NCBI RefSeq assembly: GCF_000412695.1
Contig: NC_021499.1
Location: forward strand, 4,402,001-4,466,000
Reading direction: 5' to 3'
DNA from: Pseudomonas resinovorans NBRC 106553
Lineage (GTDB): Bacteria; Pseudomonadota; Gammaproteobacteria; Pseudomonadales; Pseudomonadaceae
Length of the DNA stretch: 64,000 nt
Shown: positions 27,799-36,465 of the stretch, piece by piece
Numbering within the stretch: position 1 is the first letter of the stretch
How the letters are laid out: every line of letters starts with the position of its first letter
Program-made: the position numbers and the translations under genes
The notes under the pieces: model-generated
What the model was told of the DNA's origin: nothing
The model's input: only the letters and a program-made list of their open reading frames with translations
Databases searched by the model: none

Positions 27799-28224
27799 AT
27801 GCCTATCGAGAAAGCCCTCTACACCGCCCACGCCGAAGCCTTCGGCGGCCGTGAAGGTCGCGCCGTGTCCTCGGACGGCGTACTGGATGTGAAGCTCACC
27901 ACGCCCAAGGAGCTGGGCGGCCCCGGCGGCGACGGCACCAATCCCGAGCAGCTCTTCGCCGCGGGTTATTCGGCCTGCTTCCTCGGCGCCATCAAGTTCG
28001 TCGCCGGCAAGGAAAAGATCACCCTCAGCGAAGACACCTACATAGAGGGTGCGGTGGGCATCGGCACCTTGCCCACCGGTTTCGGCATCGAAGTCGAACT
28101 GAAGATATCCCTGCCCGGACTGGACCGCGCGGTCGCCCAGGACCTGATCGACAAGGCCCACATCGTCTGCCCCTACTCCAACGCCACGCGCGGCAACATC
28201 AACGTCACCCGTACGCTGGTCTAG
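27799..28224 (+). CDS. ohr: Organic hydroperoxide resistance protein Ohr
   Basis: Ohr is a thiol peroxidase that reduces organic hydroperoxides using lipoyl partners. The 141-residue protein has the catalytic pair Cys60 (GYSACFLGAIKF) and Cys124 (HIVCPYSNATRGN), plus the conserved Arg18 near GGREGR, in the usual places for Ohr rather than OsmC. The frame is open 12 codons upstream, but MPIEKALYTA is the family start. No ohrR gene is adjacent. Confidence 0.93.
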   Translation: MPIEKALYTAHAEAFGGREGRAVSSDGVLDVKLTTPKELGGPGGDGTNPEQLFAAGYSACFLGAIKFVAGKEKITLSEDTYIEGAVGIGTLPTGFGIEVELKISLPGLDRAVAQDLIDKAHIVCPYSNATRGNINVTRTLV

Positions 28225-28245
28225 GGCACGGGCCCGAGGGATTCC

Positions 28246-28294
28246 GTAGCCCGGATGCAATCCGGGAAGCGCCGCCGGATTGCCTCCGGGCTAG
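28246..28294. repeat. GTAGCCCGGAT dispersed inverted repeat
   Basis: GTAGCCCGGATGCAATCCGG at the left and CCGGATTGCCTCCGGGCTAG at the right form an imperfect inverted repeat. Its core CCCGGATGCAATCCGGG (28250-28266) occurs again, reversed, at 58629-58645. Confidence 0.7.
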
Positions 28295-28315
28295 GACAGC
28301 GGTGTAGAAAAGAGA

Positions 28316-28336
28316 AGGGAGGCCAATGGCCTCCCT
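28316..28336. terminator. Bidirectional terminator between ohr and cheR
   Basis: AGGGAGGCC and GGCCTCCCT form a perfect 9-bp stem with a 3-base loop. T-rich bases follow on the plus strand (CTTT), and TCTCTTTTC follows on the minus strand, where it would end the cheV-cheR transcript. Confidence 0.8.
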
Positions 28337-28339
28337 CTT

Positions 28340-29188
28340 TCATTTCACCTTGTAGATGATCCCCGGACTGCACTGGACCATCTGGTAGAGGTCCGGCAGG
28401 CCATTGAGCGCCTCGGACGCACCGAGGAACAGGTAGCCCCCCGGCTTCAGGGTGGCGTGAATGCGCGTCAGGATGTCCTTCTTCACTTCCGCCGAGAAGT
28501 AGATCAGTACGTTGCGGCAGAAGACGATGTCGAACTTGCCCAGTGCCGCGTAGCTGTCCAGCAGGTTCAGCGGACGGAACTCGACGCGGCTGCGAATCGG
28601 TGCCTTGACCACCCAGCGCCCCGGCCCCTTGGGGTCGAAGTAGCGGGTCAGGCGCTCCTGGGACAGGCCGCGGCCCATCGCCAGGCTGTCGTACTCGCCC
28701 GCCTTGCAGGCCGCGAGCATGGAGCTGGAGAGGTCGGTGGCGACTATGCGCACCCCGGCCTTGAGCTGGCCGAGATTGATCTTCTCGAACTCATCGATGG
28801 TCATTGACAGGGAGAACGGCTCCTGCCCGGAGGAGCTGGCGGCCGACCAGATGCGCAACGGCTGGTTCGGGCTGGCCTTGATCAGCTCGGGCAGCACCCG
28901 GTTCTTCAACACCTCGAACGGGTAGGTATCGCGAAACCAGAGGGTTTCGTTGGTGGTCATGGCGTCGATCACCTGCTCGCGCAGGCCGCCGCGGGAGAAC
29001 CCCTGGATGCGCTGGGTCAGCTCACCCAGGGTCTTGATGCCGTTCTGCTCCATCAGCTTGTTCAGCCGACTGGAGACCAGATACTGCTTGTTGCTGCCCA
29101 GCAGGATGCCGCAGGTCTTTTCCAGGAATACCCGGAACTGCTCGAACTCAACATTTCCTGAAGACACTAGGGGCGCCTCACCAATCAA
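28340..29188 (-). CDS. cheR: Chemotaxis protein methyltransferase CheR
   Basis: CheR methylates glutamates on chemoreceptors using S-adenosylmethionine. The 282-residue protein has the all-helical N-terminal domain followed by the methyltransferase domain with LRIWSAASSSGQEPFSLSM (SAM site, about residues 110-128), IVATDLSSSMLAACKAGEY and KFDIVFCRNVLIYFS. It is 24 bp downstream of cheV, and the pair is divergent from flgA, as in P. aeruginosa. Confidence 0.94.
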   Translation of the reverse strand: MIGEAPLVSSGNVEFEQFRVFLEKTCGILLGSNKQYLVSSRLNKLMEQNGIKTLGELTQRIQGFSRGGLREQVIDAMTTNETLWFRDTYPFEVLKNRVLPELIKASPNQPLRIWSAASSSGQEPFSLSMTIDEFEKINLGQLKAGVRIVATDLSSSMLAACKAGEYDSLAMGRGLSQERLTRYFDPKGPGRWVVKAPIRSRVEFRPLNLLDSYAALGKFDIVFCRNVLIYFSAEVKKDILTRIHATLKPGGYLFLGASEALNGLPDLYQMVQCSPGIIYKVK

Positions 29189-29212
29189 ATTCCGTGTCAG
29201 GGGACCGAAGCC

Positions 29213-30145
29213 TCAGTCCCCATCCGTTACCCTGATGCGTTCCACCACGCGTGAGGCAAGGTCGTCCGGTTTGAACTTGGCGAGGAAATCATCCGCGCCG
29301 ACCTTCTTCACCATCGCCTGGTTGAACACACCGGAAAGCGAAGTATGCAGGAGGATGTGCAGCTTCTGCATGCGTGGATCGTTGCGGATCTCGGCCGTCA
29401 GGGTGTAGCCGTCCATCTCCGGCATCTCGATGTCGGAGACGATCATCAGCAGTTCCCGCTCCGGCGCCTTGCCCTCCTCCACCATCTCGCGCAGGTAGTT
29501 GTAGGCCTGGCGTCCGTCGTTGAGGGCCTTGACCTCGACGCCGACGGTTTCCAGGCAGCGGATCACCTGCTTGCGCGCCACCGACGAGTCGTCGACGATC
29601 AGGACCCGCTTGCTGACGGCCTTGCTCTGGGTCTCGATGTCGATCACGCCTTCGGACACCACCTCGGAGGTGGGCGCCACTTCGGCGAGGATCTTCTCGA
29701 CGTCGATGATCTCCACCAGCTGCTTGTCGACCCGGGTGACGGCCGTCAGGTAGTGATCGCGACCGGTACCCTTGGGTGGCGGATGGATCTCTTCCCAGTT
29801 CATGTTGACGATGCGCTCGACCGAACGCACCAGGAAACCCTGAACCTTGGTGTTGTATTCCGTGATGATGACGAAGCTGTTCTTCAGGTCATCCAGGCCC
29901 CTGCGCCCGGTCGCCATGGACAGGTCGAGAATCGGAATGGTACCCCCACGGATATTGGCGACCCCACGCACCACCGGACTGGACTTGGGCATCAGGGTAA
30001 GGCGGGGGCATTGCAGCACCTCCTTCACCTTGAACACGTTGATCCCGTAGAGCTGCGATCCGTCGAGACGGAACAGCAGCAGCTCCAGGCGGTTCTGCCC
30101 GACCAGTTGGGTACGCTGGTTAACCGAATCCATAACACCGGCCAT
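29213..30145 (-). CDS. cheV: Chemotaxis coupling protein CheV
   Basis: CheV joins a CheW coupling domain to a receiver domain. The 310-residue protein shows the CheW part (LLLFRLDGSQLYGINVFKVKE; VVRGVANIRGGTIPILDL) in the first 160 residues and a receiver with RVLIVDDSSVARKQ and IVSDIEMPEMDGYTLT, whose Asp in SDIEM is the phosphorylation site. The start at 30145 has an AGGAG ribosome site; the frame runs 8 codons further. The divergent flgA ATG is only 76 bp away. Confidence 0.93.
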   Translation of the reverse strand: MAGVMDSVNQRTQLVGQNRLELLLFRLDGSQLYGINVFKVKEVLQCPRLTLMPKSSPVVRGVANIRGGTIPILDLSMATGRRGLDDLKNSFVIITEYNTKVQGFLVRSVERIVNMNWEEIHPPPKGTGRDHYLTAVTRVDKQLVEIIDVEKILAEVAPTSEVVSEGVIDIETQSKAVSKRVLIVDDSSVARKQVIRCLETVGVEVKALNDGRQAYNYLREMVEEGKAPERELLMIVSDIEMPEMDGYTLTAEIRNDPRMQKLHILLHTSLSGVFNQAMVKKVGADDFLAKFKPDDLASRVVERIRVTDGD

Positions 30146-30194
30146 GACCAGACTCCTATTACAAGCCACTGAACGCCCGCCTCAGACTAGCAGG

Positions 30195-30210
30195 CGGCAC
30201 GAGCCTTGCT
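30195..30210 (+). promoter_or_regulatory. Sigma-54 promoter of flgA, overlapping its annotated start region
   Basis: CGGCACGAGCCTTGCT matches the sigma-54 consensus in GGCAC-N5-TTGCT, with one mismatch in the first base. Transcription would begin near 30221, essentially at the first flgA ATG (30222). That favours the downstream ATG at 30255 as the working start, or a nearly leaderless message. Confidence 0.7.
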
Positions 30211-30221
30211 TCTATGTTTGC

Positions 30222-30983
30222 ATGAAGACCAAGACGACGATTTTCCGGCACTTGATGGCAAAACGCCGCAGACCGCTCGCGGCTGTTTTACCCGCTTTGT
30301 GCTGTCTCGGCTACAGCCTGGCGTCAAGTGCCGGTCAGACGCCGCCTGAAGTACTTATCGGCACGGCCGAGGGCTTTCTTGAGTACAGCGTCGAAGAATA
30401 TCTGCAACGTGGCGATATCCAGGGTCGCAGCGAAATCCAGGTCAATCGCCTGGACCCGCGCCTGCGCCTGGCCGAGTGCGACAAGGAATTGACGACCCGC
30501 CTGGAAAGCCCGGCGCAGCCCATGGGACGCGTCACGGTGCGGATTCGTTGCGACGGCACATCGCCCTGGACCGTGTTCGTCCCGGCCCAGGTGAAGCTCT
30601 ACCGCGACGTGGTGGTGGTCAGCCGGCCGTTGCGCCGTGGTGCGCCCATCGGCTACGAGGATGTGTCGCTGGCGGAACGGGACGTGGGTACCCTGAGCCA
30701 GGGCTTCCTCACCGATACCACGCAGATCCTCGGCCAGAAGACCACCCGCGCCCTGCTTCCCGACCAGGTGCTGGCGCCCCTGCATCTGGAACAGGCTGAA
30801 GTGGTCAGCAAGGGCGACCAGGTGGTGATCAGTGCACTGAGCACGGCGATCAACGTGCGCATGCCGGGCGAGGCCCTGAGCAATGGCGCTCCGGGCGAGC
30901 AGATCCGGGTCCGCAACCTGAGTTCCGGCCGCGTCATCAAGGCCCGGGTCAAGGGCCCCGGCCAGGTTCAGGTGGACATGTAG
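30222..30983 (+). CDS. flgA: Flagellar P-ring assembly chaperone FlgA
   Basis: FlgA is the periplasmic chaperone that helps FlgI form the P-ring. The 253-residue reading has an SAF-type domain with VVVVSRPLRRGAPIGYEDV and LPDQVLAPLHLE, and ends GRVIKARVKGPGQVQVDM, the family C-terminus. The signal peptide is best if translation starts at MAKRRRPLAAVLPAL (30255). The ATG at 30222 adds 11 residues and coincides with the predicted transcription start. Neither has a good ribosome site, so the start is uncertain. Confidence 0.92.
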   Translation: MKTKTTIFRHLMAKRRRPLAAVLPALCCLGYSLASSAGQTPPEVLIGTAEGFLEYSVEEYLQRGDIQGRSEIQVNRLDPRLRLAECDKELTTRLESPAQPMGRVTVRIRCDGTSPWTVFVPAQVKLYRDVVVVSRPLRRGAPIGYEDVSLAERDVGTLSQGFLTDTTQILGQKTTRALLPDQVLAPLHLEQAEVVSKGDQVVISALSTAINVRMPGEALSNGAPGEQIRVRNLSSGRVIKARVKGPGQVQVDM

Positions 30984-31047
30984 CCATGGCCAGGCTGGCA
31001 TCACGGCGGACGCTTTTCCTACACTCAGCCGGAACAAAAGAAATTCC

Positions 31048-31074
31048 TAAAGTTATCCCGGACAGGGCCGATAA
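31048..31074 (+). promoter_or_regulatory. Sigma-28 (FliA) promoter of flgM
   Basis: TAAAGTTA at 31048-31055, an 11-base spacer, and GCCGATAA at 31067-31074 make a near-perfect FliA promoter. It lies 38 bp before the flgM start. The flgM gene encodes the anti-sigma factor of FliA, so this closes a feedback loop. Confidence 0.92.
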
Positions 31075-31112
31075 TACGGTAAGCGTCCAACTAGCGTCCG
31101 AGGTTCAGCATC

Positions 31113-31451
31113 ATGGTTATCGACTTCAACCGGCTCAATAACGGCCCCACGCCCGCCAACGCGGGACGTACCGGCAGCACCCAGGCCGGCAAGAACGAAA
31201 CCGTCACCAGCGGCCAGGCCGCTGCTCCCCAGACCACCGGCGAGCAGGCTCCGGCGGCGAAAAGCGGCGAATCCGTACAGCTGAGCAGCGAAGCTCAGGT
31301 GCTGCAGAAAGCCGGCGAAAAACTGCGCGACTTGCCCGTCGTGGACAAGGAGCGCGTTGAAAAGCTCAAGCAGGCCATTGCCGACGGCTCCTATGAAGTC
31401 GACAGCAAACGCGTGGCCAGCAAGCTGCTGAACTTCGAATCCCAGCGCTAG
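31113..31451 (+). CDS. flgM: Anti-sigma-28 factor FlgM
   Basis: FlgM binds FliA and is exported through the finished hook-basal body to release late flagellar genes. The 112-residue protein has a disordered, Thr/Ala/Gln-rich N-terminus and the family C-terminus with [20 protein letters not shown] and [21 protein letters not shown], which holds the sigma-binding helices. It has its own FliA promoter just upstream and is followed by flgN after 48 bp. Confidence 0.95.
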   Translation: MVIDFNRLNNGPTPANAGRTGSTQAGKNETVTSGQAAAPQTTGEQAPAAKSGESVQLSSEAQVLQKAGEKLRDLPVVDKERVEKLKQAIADGSYEVDSKRVASKLLNFESQR

Positions 31452-31499
31452 TCCACGGGCGGCGCTGGGGAACTTGGACGCCCGATCCCCAGAGCGCAT

Positions 31500-31967
31500 A
31501 TGCAAGACACCACCCTGCTTCAGCTGTTCACTGACGATATCGGCCACGCCCAGCGTCTGCTTGAGCTGATGGACGAAGAATTCCAGGCCCTCGGCGAGCG
31601 CGACCTGCCTCGCCTCGAGAAGCTCCTGGCCGACAAGCAGCCCCTCCTCGCCCAGCTCGACCAGCATGGCCAGCAACGTAGCCAGCTGCTGGCAAGCCTA
31701 CAGCTCAGTACCGACCGCGCCGGCCTGCAGCGGCTCGCCGAGCGTTCGCCCCTCGGCCAGGAACTCCTGGCGCGCGGCGACGAACTGGGTCAGTTGCTGG
31801 AGAGCTGCCAGCAGCTCAACGAGCGCAATGGCCGACTGATTCGCGCCAACCGTGCATCGGTCGGCGGCATGCTCGGTATCCTGCGCGGCGGCGACACCCC
31901 GAGCCTCTATGACAGTCGTGGCGCTGCCGCTAGAATCGGCCAGCAGCGCCCGCTCAGCCAGGCCTGA
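31500..31967 (+). CDS. flgN: Flagellar export chaperone FlgN
   Basis: FlgN escorts the hook-associated proteins FlgK and FlgL to the export gate. The 155-residue protein is almost entirely helical with heptad-like Leu/Gln content, for example [34 protein letters not shown], and ends in a C-terminal region with [14 protein letters not shown] residues (here [13 protein letters not shown]). The order flgA-flgM-flgN-flgZ supports the call. Confidence 0.88.
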   Translation: MQDTTLLQLFTDDIGHAQRLLELMDEEFQALGERDLPRLEKLLADKQPLLAQLDQHGQQRSQLLASLQLSTDRAGLQRLAERSPLGQELLARGDELGQLLESCQQLNERNGRLIRANRASVGGMLGILRGGDTPSLYDSRGAAARIGQQRPLSQA

Positions 31968-32059
31968 CAAGACATTACAAGAAAGGCACGAAGACATGGA
32001 GGCAAGATGCCACTATGCTCTGTGTGCGACCTGCTTTTGTGTTCGGAGAGATTTGGACC

Positions 32060-32809
32060 GTGTCCAGCCCATTCCACGAAGAAAACGGCCCCCAGCCTCC
32101 CAAGGTGCTCAAGGCACCGGTTGAGATCCTGGCCAATCTCCGTCTGCTGCAACAACACCACGACCCGCTGATCATCACCTTCCACGACCGCAACCAGCGG
32201 TTCCAGAGCTATCTGGTCGAGGTGGATCGTGATCGCGGCCTGGTGGCCCTGGACGAAATGATCCCCAACGATGGCGAGCGCTTCCTGCGCAATGGCGAGA
32301 CCTTCCGCATCGAAAGCTTCCACGAGGGCGTGCGGATCGCCTGGGAAACCCAACAGGCCGCCACGGTGGGCGAGTTCGAGGGTGATCGCTGCTACTGGTG
32401 CGCCCTGCCCGACGAGGTGACCTACCACCAGCGCCGCAACGCGTTCCGCGCCACCCTCAAGCAAAGCCAGTGGGTGCCCATCGAGCTGGATGGCGACAAG
32501 CTGTCGGCGCCGTACAAGGGAGTGATGCTGGACGTCTCCGCCACCGGCTGCAGACTGCGCTTCGAAGGCGACCTGAGTGGTCGCCTGCAGCCCGGCCAGG
32601 TCTATGAGCGCTTCAGCGCCAAGCTGTCGATCGGCCCCATCACCACGCCCGTGGAACTGCGTCACCTGCAGTTCGACGAGAAGACCGGCATGAGCTTCGT
32701 CGGTATCCGCTTCCACAACATGAGCGGCCTGGTGCAACGCAATATCGAGCGCTTCGTCTATCAACTGCAGCGCGAAGCGCGCCGGTTCGAGAAGGACGAC
32801 CTCTTCTAG
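32060..32809 (+). CDS. flgZ: YcgR-type PilZ flagellar brake protein FlgZ
   Basis: FlgZ binds cyclic di-GMP and slows the flagellar motor. The protein has an N-terminal YcgR-like domain (about residues 10-115) and a C-terminal PilZ domain with the c-di-GMP signature: RNAFR at residues 126-130 and DVSATG from about residue 158. The GTG at 32060 was chosen because GGAGAG lies 9 bases upstream; an in-frame ATG at 32015 would add 15 residues. It ends the flgA-flgM-flgN-flgZ block. Confidence 0.9.
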   Translation: MSSPFHEENGPQPPKVLKAPVEILANLRLLQQHHDPLIITFHDRNQRFQSYLVEVDRDRGLVALDEMIPNDGERFLRNGETFRIESFHEGVRIAWETQQAATVGEFEGDRCYWCALPDEVTYHQRRNAFRATLKQSQWVPIELDGDKLSAPYKGVMLDVSATGCRLRFEGDLSGRLQPGQVYERFSAKLSIGPITTPVELRHLQFDEKTGMSFVGIRFHNMSGLVQRNIERFVYQLQREARRFEKDDLF

Positions 32810-32820
32810 ACGACCAGGGT

Positions 32821-32840
32821 GCGCGGCCCAAGCGCCGCGC
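32821..32840. terminator. GC hairpin between convergent flgZ and DUF2064 genes
   Basis: GCGCGGC and GCCGCGC form a 7-bp stem with a 6-base loop in the 36-bp gap between convergent genes. There is no T tract, so terminator function is tentative. Confidence 0.35.
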
Positions 32841-32845
32841 CGGGC

Positions 32846-33466
32846 TCAGCCAGTCCCGAGCTTGATTCCCAACCGCCCCAGTCGCGGCAGGTGTTCGGGA
32901 TCATCCAGTACCCAGAGCCTGGGCAGCAGCCCGTGCGGCCACTCCAGTTCCTGCAGCCGTTCGCACGTCCTGGCCAATACCTGGTCGCTGCCCCAAGGCA
33001 TCGACTCGAACAGCCGTGGATCGACGCGGCGCAGGCCAAGCAGCGCATAGCGACCGTCCTCGGTTGGCCCCAACACGGCCTGGTGCTGGTCCAGGGCCTC
33101 ACAGGCGGCTGACAGGTAATCGGCATCCAACATCGGGCAGTGCTGGCCGATAAGCACCACGGCGTCGTTCTCGGAAAGGCCCAGGGCGGCGATCCGTCGC
33201 ATTCGCTCCCCCAGGTCGCCCACCGGTTGCCCCACCACCATCCAGTCGTTGTCCTCGGCCAGGGCTTCGAGGAGCTCGTCCGGCCCATCCTCGATCCAGA
33301 AGATCCGCTCGCTGAAACCCAAGGGCGGCAGATTGAGAACACGCGCCACCAGTTGCCTGTGCAACTGGATCACTCCTTCCGTTCCCAGCGTCGGGAGCAA
33401 GCGGGGATGGTGCTTGCCGGCGTGCGGAGCGCTTGCCAGCAAATGCAGGGAGATGCTCAACGTCAT
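32846..33466 (-). CDS. DUF2064 / glycosyltransferase A-like protein
   Basis: The 206-residue protein fits the DUF2064 group, which resembles nucleotidyl/glycosyl transferases of the GT-A fold. Visible pieces are DAVVLIGQHCPMLDADYLSAACEAL, similar to the GxDxPxL metal-nucleotide region, and AVLGPTEDGRYALLGLRRVDPRLFE, the conserved product-like loop. The first motif has GQHCPML in place of the usual GTDCP form. The start at 33466 has a GGAGGA ribosome site; the frame extends 17 codons upstream. Its substrate is unknown. Confidence 0.75.
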   Translation of the reverse strand: MTLSISLHLLASAPHAGKHHPRLLPTLGTEGVIQLHRQLVARVLNLPPLGFSERIFWIEDGPDELLEALAEDNDWMVVGQPVGDLGERMRRIAALGLSENDAVVLIGQHCPMLDADYLSAACEALDQHQAVLGPTEDGRYALLGLRRVDPRLFESMPWGSDQVLARTCERLQELEWPHGLLPRLWVLDDPEHLPRLGRLGIKLGTG

Positions 33467-33558
33467 GACCAGTTCCTCCTTGAAGCCCAAGGTGGCCCCT
33501 GGGCTTGAAGCAACCACACCGGTCGATCATTGGACAAAAATGACGTGGCGTTGGGCCA

Positions 33559-34884
33559 TTATTTGTCGGGCTGCGGTTGCTCCGGCCTGTCCTCGGCCGG
33601 GGGTTCGGCGGATGGGTTGTCGCCGTTCTGCATCTGGTCCTGTACGTCCTTTTCGTCGACCCGCGGGTCCAGCGCCGCCACCAGCGGCGAACTGGTCATG
33701 TTGTCCGGCGTCGGCACATGGTGCAGCGGTGCGTCATCGACCCGGTGCAGACCGGTGACCGCATCCGGCCGCACGCGCAACACCAGCACCGCGGCACAGA
33801 AGCTGACGAAGGCATAGAGCATGTTCGGCCCCAGCAGCTTCATCAGCGCGCCGGTCAGCAGCGGTCCGATACTGGCGCCCACGCCGAAGGTGATCAGCAG
33901 CATGGCGGTGAGCGAGACCCTGCGCTCGGCTTCTATATGGTCGTTGGAGAACGCCACCGCCAGCGGATAGAGGCTGAACTGCAACAGACAGACCAGGAAG
34001 CCCACCGGGAACAGCACTTTCAGGGGCACCGACGGCATGAGCGCCAGGGGCAAGGCGGCCAATGCCAGTAGCGCGGCGGTGCTGCGGATCAGCACTGCGC
34101 GATCGTGGCGGTCCGACAACCAGCCGAGCGGCCACTGCACCAACAGGCCGGCGAGGATGCAGCTGCCCATGAACAGGCCCACCTGTTCGGTTGGCAGGCC
34201 CTGGGCGGTGGCGTAGAGCGGCGCCAGGCCGTAGAAGGAACCGATCACCAGGCCGGAAACCAGCACCGTGGTCATCGACTGCGGCACCCGCCGGATGAAG
34301 AAACGCGGCTCCAGCGGCGCCGGATGCAGCGGAGCCGGGTGCAACTTGCGGGTCAGCGCCACCGGCACCAGGCACAGGGCGAAGCACATGGCGACCAGCA
34401 TCAGCAGCTCCGATCCGAGCCCCGGATGCAGGACCAGCACCAGTTGCCCCAACACCAGGCCCAGGTAGGACGCCACCATGTAGCCGGCGAACACCTGGCC
34501 ACGCATGCCGGCGTCCGCCTGCTCGCTGAGCCAGCTCTCGATCACCATGTACTGGCACATCATCCCCAGGCCCACCAGCATCCGCATGACCAGCCAGGCC
34601 GGCAGGAAGTTGATCAGTCCGTGGCCGAGCACCGCCGCCGTCACCACACCGGCGCAGGCCACGTAGGCGCGGATATGCCCGACGCGGGCGATCAGCCGGT
34701 GACCCAGCTTGCCGCCCAGGATCAGGCCGAAATAGTTGGCGGCCATCAGGGCGCCGACCCAGAGCCCGTCCACCTTGTCCGCGGCCAGGCGCAGACCGAG
34801 GTAGGTACTGAGCAGGCCCGAGCCGATCAGCATGAGCAGGGTGGCGAAATACAGTGCGCGAAACGACTTCCAGATCCGATGCAT
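33559..34884 (-). CDS. Major facilitator superfamily transporter (YcaD-like)
   Basis: The 441-residue protein has about 12 membrane segments, the MFS loop GGKLGHRLIARVGH between helices 2 and 3, and GWLSDRHDRAVLI between helices 8 and 9. The overall style is that of the YcaD/YfkF group of uncharacterised transporters. After the last helix comes a charged hydrophilic tail of about 60 residues rich in Pro, Asp and Gln. The start chosen has GGAG nine bases before it. It lies 60 bp downstream of the ligase-like gene and probably shares its transcript. Substrate unknown. Confidence 0.82.
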   Translation of the reverse strand: MHRIWKSFRALYFATLLMLIGSGLLSTYLGLRLAADKVDGLWVGALMAANYFGLILGGKLGHRLIARVGHIRAYVACAGVVTAAVLGHGLINFLPAWLVMRMLVGLGMMCQYMVIESWLSEQADAGMRGQVFAGYMVASYLGLVLGQLVLVLHPGLGSELLMLVAMCFALCLVPVALTRKLHPAPLHPAPLEPRFFIRRVPQSMTTVLVSGLVIGSFYGLAPLYATAQGLPTEQVGLFMGSCILAGLLVQWPLGWLSDRHDRAVLIRSTAALLALAALPLALMPSVPLKVLFPVGFLVCLLQFSLYPLAVAFSNDHIEAERRVSLTAMLLITFGVGASIGPLLTGALMKLLGPNMLYAFVSFCAAVLVLRVRPDAVTGLHRVDDAPLHHVPTPDNMTSSPLVAALDPRVDEKDVQDQMQNGDNPSAEPPAEDRPEQPQPDK

Positions 34885-34944
34885 CGGCGCTCCAGACGGC
34901 TCCTTGTACAGGGTTGGCCGCCCCATCGAACGGCCCTTGGGCGA

Positions 34945-36288
34945 TCACACCTGGGAAGCGAGGATTCGCCGCTCCCATGGCGTGATCTCATCGAAGAAGC
35001 TGCTGAGCTCCATCGTCTTGGTAGCAATGTAGCCGTCGATGAACTCGTTGCCGAACAGTTCTCGCGCCAGATCGCTGCGTTTCAGACGCTCGATGGCCGC
35101 ATGAAGGGTACAAGGCAGCAGCAACTCTTCCGGCGCCTCGAACTCGCCCTGGATGGGCGCGCTCGGCTGCAGTTGCCGCTCTATCCCGTAAAGACCCGCC
35201 GCCAGGCTGGCGGCAATGGCCAGGTAAGGGTTGGCGTCCGCACCCGGCAGGCGATTCTCCACCCTTCTCGCCACCGGCGCGCTGGCCGGGATGCGCAGGC
35301 CCGCCGCCCGGTTGTCGTGGGACCAGCAGGCGTTGTTGGGCGAGGCATAGGGATGACAGAGGCGCTGGTAGGAATTCACGTTGGGCGCGAACAGCGCCGT
35401 GAAATCCGCCATGGCCGCCTGCTGGCCACCGATGAAATGAGAGAAGGCGTCGGTGGCCTGGCCGCTGGCGTCGCTGAAGATGTTCTGCTCGCCGTCGAGG
35501 GTCACCACACTCTGGTGGATATGCATCGAGCTGCCCGGCGTGTGCGCCAGCGGCTTGGCCATGCAGACCACCTGGACACCATGCTTGAGCGCCAATTCCT
35601 TGAGCAGGTGCTTGAACAGGAACGTCTGGTCGGCCAGCAGCAGCGGGTCACCGTGGAGGAAGTTGATCTCGAACTGGCTGATGCCCATCTCGTGCATGAA
35701 GGTATCGCGGGGCATGCCGAAGGCCTCCATGACGCGATAGACCTCCTCGAAGAAGGGCCGCAGGCCATTGTTGGACGACACGCTGAAAGCCGAGCAACCC
35801 ACCTCGCGCCGCCCATCCAGGCCCAGCGGCGGCTGGAAGGCCTGCTGCGGATCAGGACTGGGCGCGAAGACGAAGAACTCCAACTCGGTCGCCACCACGG
35901 GTTTCCAGCCGTGTTCCGCGTAACGGTCCAGCACCCGGCGCAACAGGCCGCGGGTGGACAGTCCGGACGGCCGACCATCCAGTTCCTGGGCATCGCAGAT
36001 CGCCAGGGCACGCGGGCGCTCGCTCCACGGCAAGCGATGGACCTGGCCGGGCGCGGCCACCAGGGCCAGGTCGCCGTCGTCGCCGCCATAGAAACGGGCC
36101 GGTGGATAACCACCCATGATGCATTGCAGAAGCACGCCCCGCGCCAGTTGCAGTCGACGCCCGGAGAGGAAGCCCTCCCCTGTCATCACCTTGCCGCGCA
36201 TCACCCCGTTCAGGTCCGGCGTGACGCACTCGACCTCTTCAACGCCAGCCAGACGCTCGGCGAGCGGGCCGCGGACTTCAGTAGTCAT
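34945..36288 (-). CDS. Glutamine synthetase family protein, gamma-glutamylpolyamine synthetase-like
   Basis: The 447-residue protein has the glutamine synthetase catalytic layout: VATELEFFVF (metal-binding Glu), MGISQFEINF, SSMHIHQSV, and NRAAGLRIP followed by RRVENRLPGADANPYLAIAA. The short N-terminal domain (DLNGVMRGK) is typical of PuuA/SpuI/PauA enzymes, which link glutamate to putrescine or other polyamines with ATP. It could serve the amine catabolism suggested at 24270-26825, although the two loci are 8 kb apart. Its ribosome site is AAGGACA. Confidence 0.87.
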   Translation of the reverse strand: MTTEVRGPLAERLAGVEEVECVTPDLNGVMRGKVMTGEGFLSGRRLQLARGVLLQCIMGGYPPARFYGGDDGDLALVAAPGQVHRLPWSERPRALAICDAQELDGRPSGLSTRGLLRRVLDRYAEHGWKPVVATELEFFVFAPSPDPQQAFQPPLGLDGRREVGCSAFSVSSNNGLRPFFEEVYRVMEAFGMPRDTFMHEMGISQFEINFLHGDPLLLADQTFLFKHLLKELALKHGVQVVCMAKPLAHTPGSSMHIHQSVVTLDGEQNIFSDASGQATDAFSHFIGGQQAAMADFTALFAPNVNSYQRLCHPYASPNNACWSHDNRAAGLRIPASAPVARRVENRLPGADANPYLAIAASLAAGLYGIERQLQPSAPIQGEFEAPEELLLPCTLHAAIERLKRSDLARELFGNEFIDGYIATKTMELSSFFDEITPWERRILASQV

Positions 36289-36399
36289 GATTGTTGTCCT
36301 TGTGTACGACGACCGCTCTGGATGGCGGCCTGTACAAAAATACGCACTGACTGTTCGGAATATCAAGCGCACTGACCCCCAATTTCTCCCGGCATGAAA

Positions 36400-36430
36400 A
36401 AGGGATGGGGCGCCAAGCGCCCCATCCCTT
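36400..36430 (-). terminator. Terminator of the first giant peroxidase gene
   Basis: AGGGATGGGGCGC and its exact complement form a stem of about 14 bp with a 3-base loop. On the minus strand it is followed by TTTTTCAT. It lies about 35 bp past the stop of the giant gene at 36466-46755. Confidence 0.9.
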
Positions 36431-36465
36431 CTTGCGTTACCTACAACCTGTTGCCAATGGCCTCC

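Noticed and set aside
34105..36375. A 756-codon plus-strand frame opposite the MFS and ligase-like genes
   Set aside because: His/Gln/Arg-rich antisense translation with no recognisable domain; the minus-strand genes carry clear motifs.
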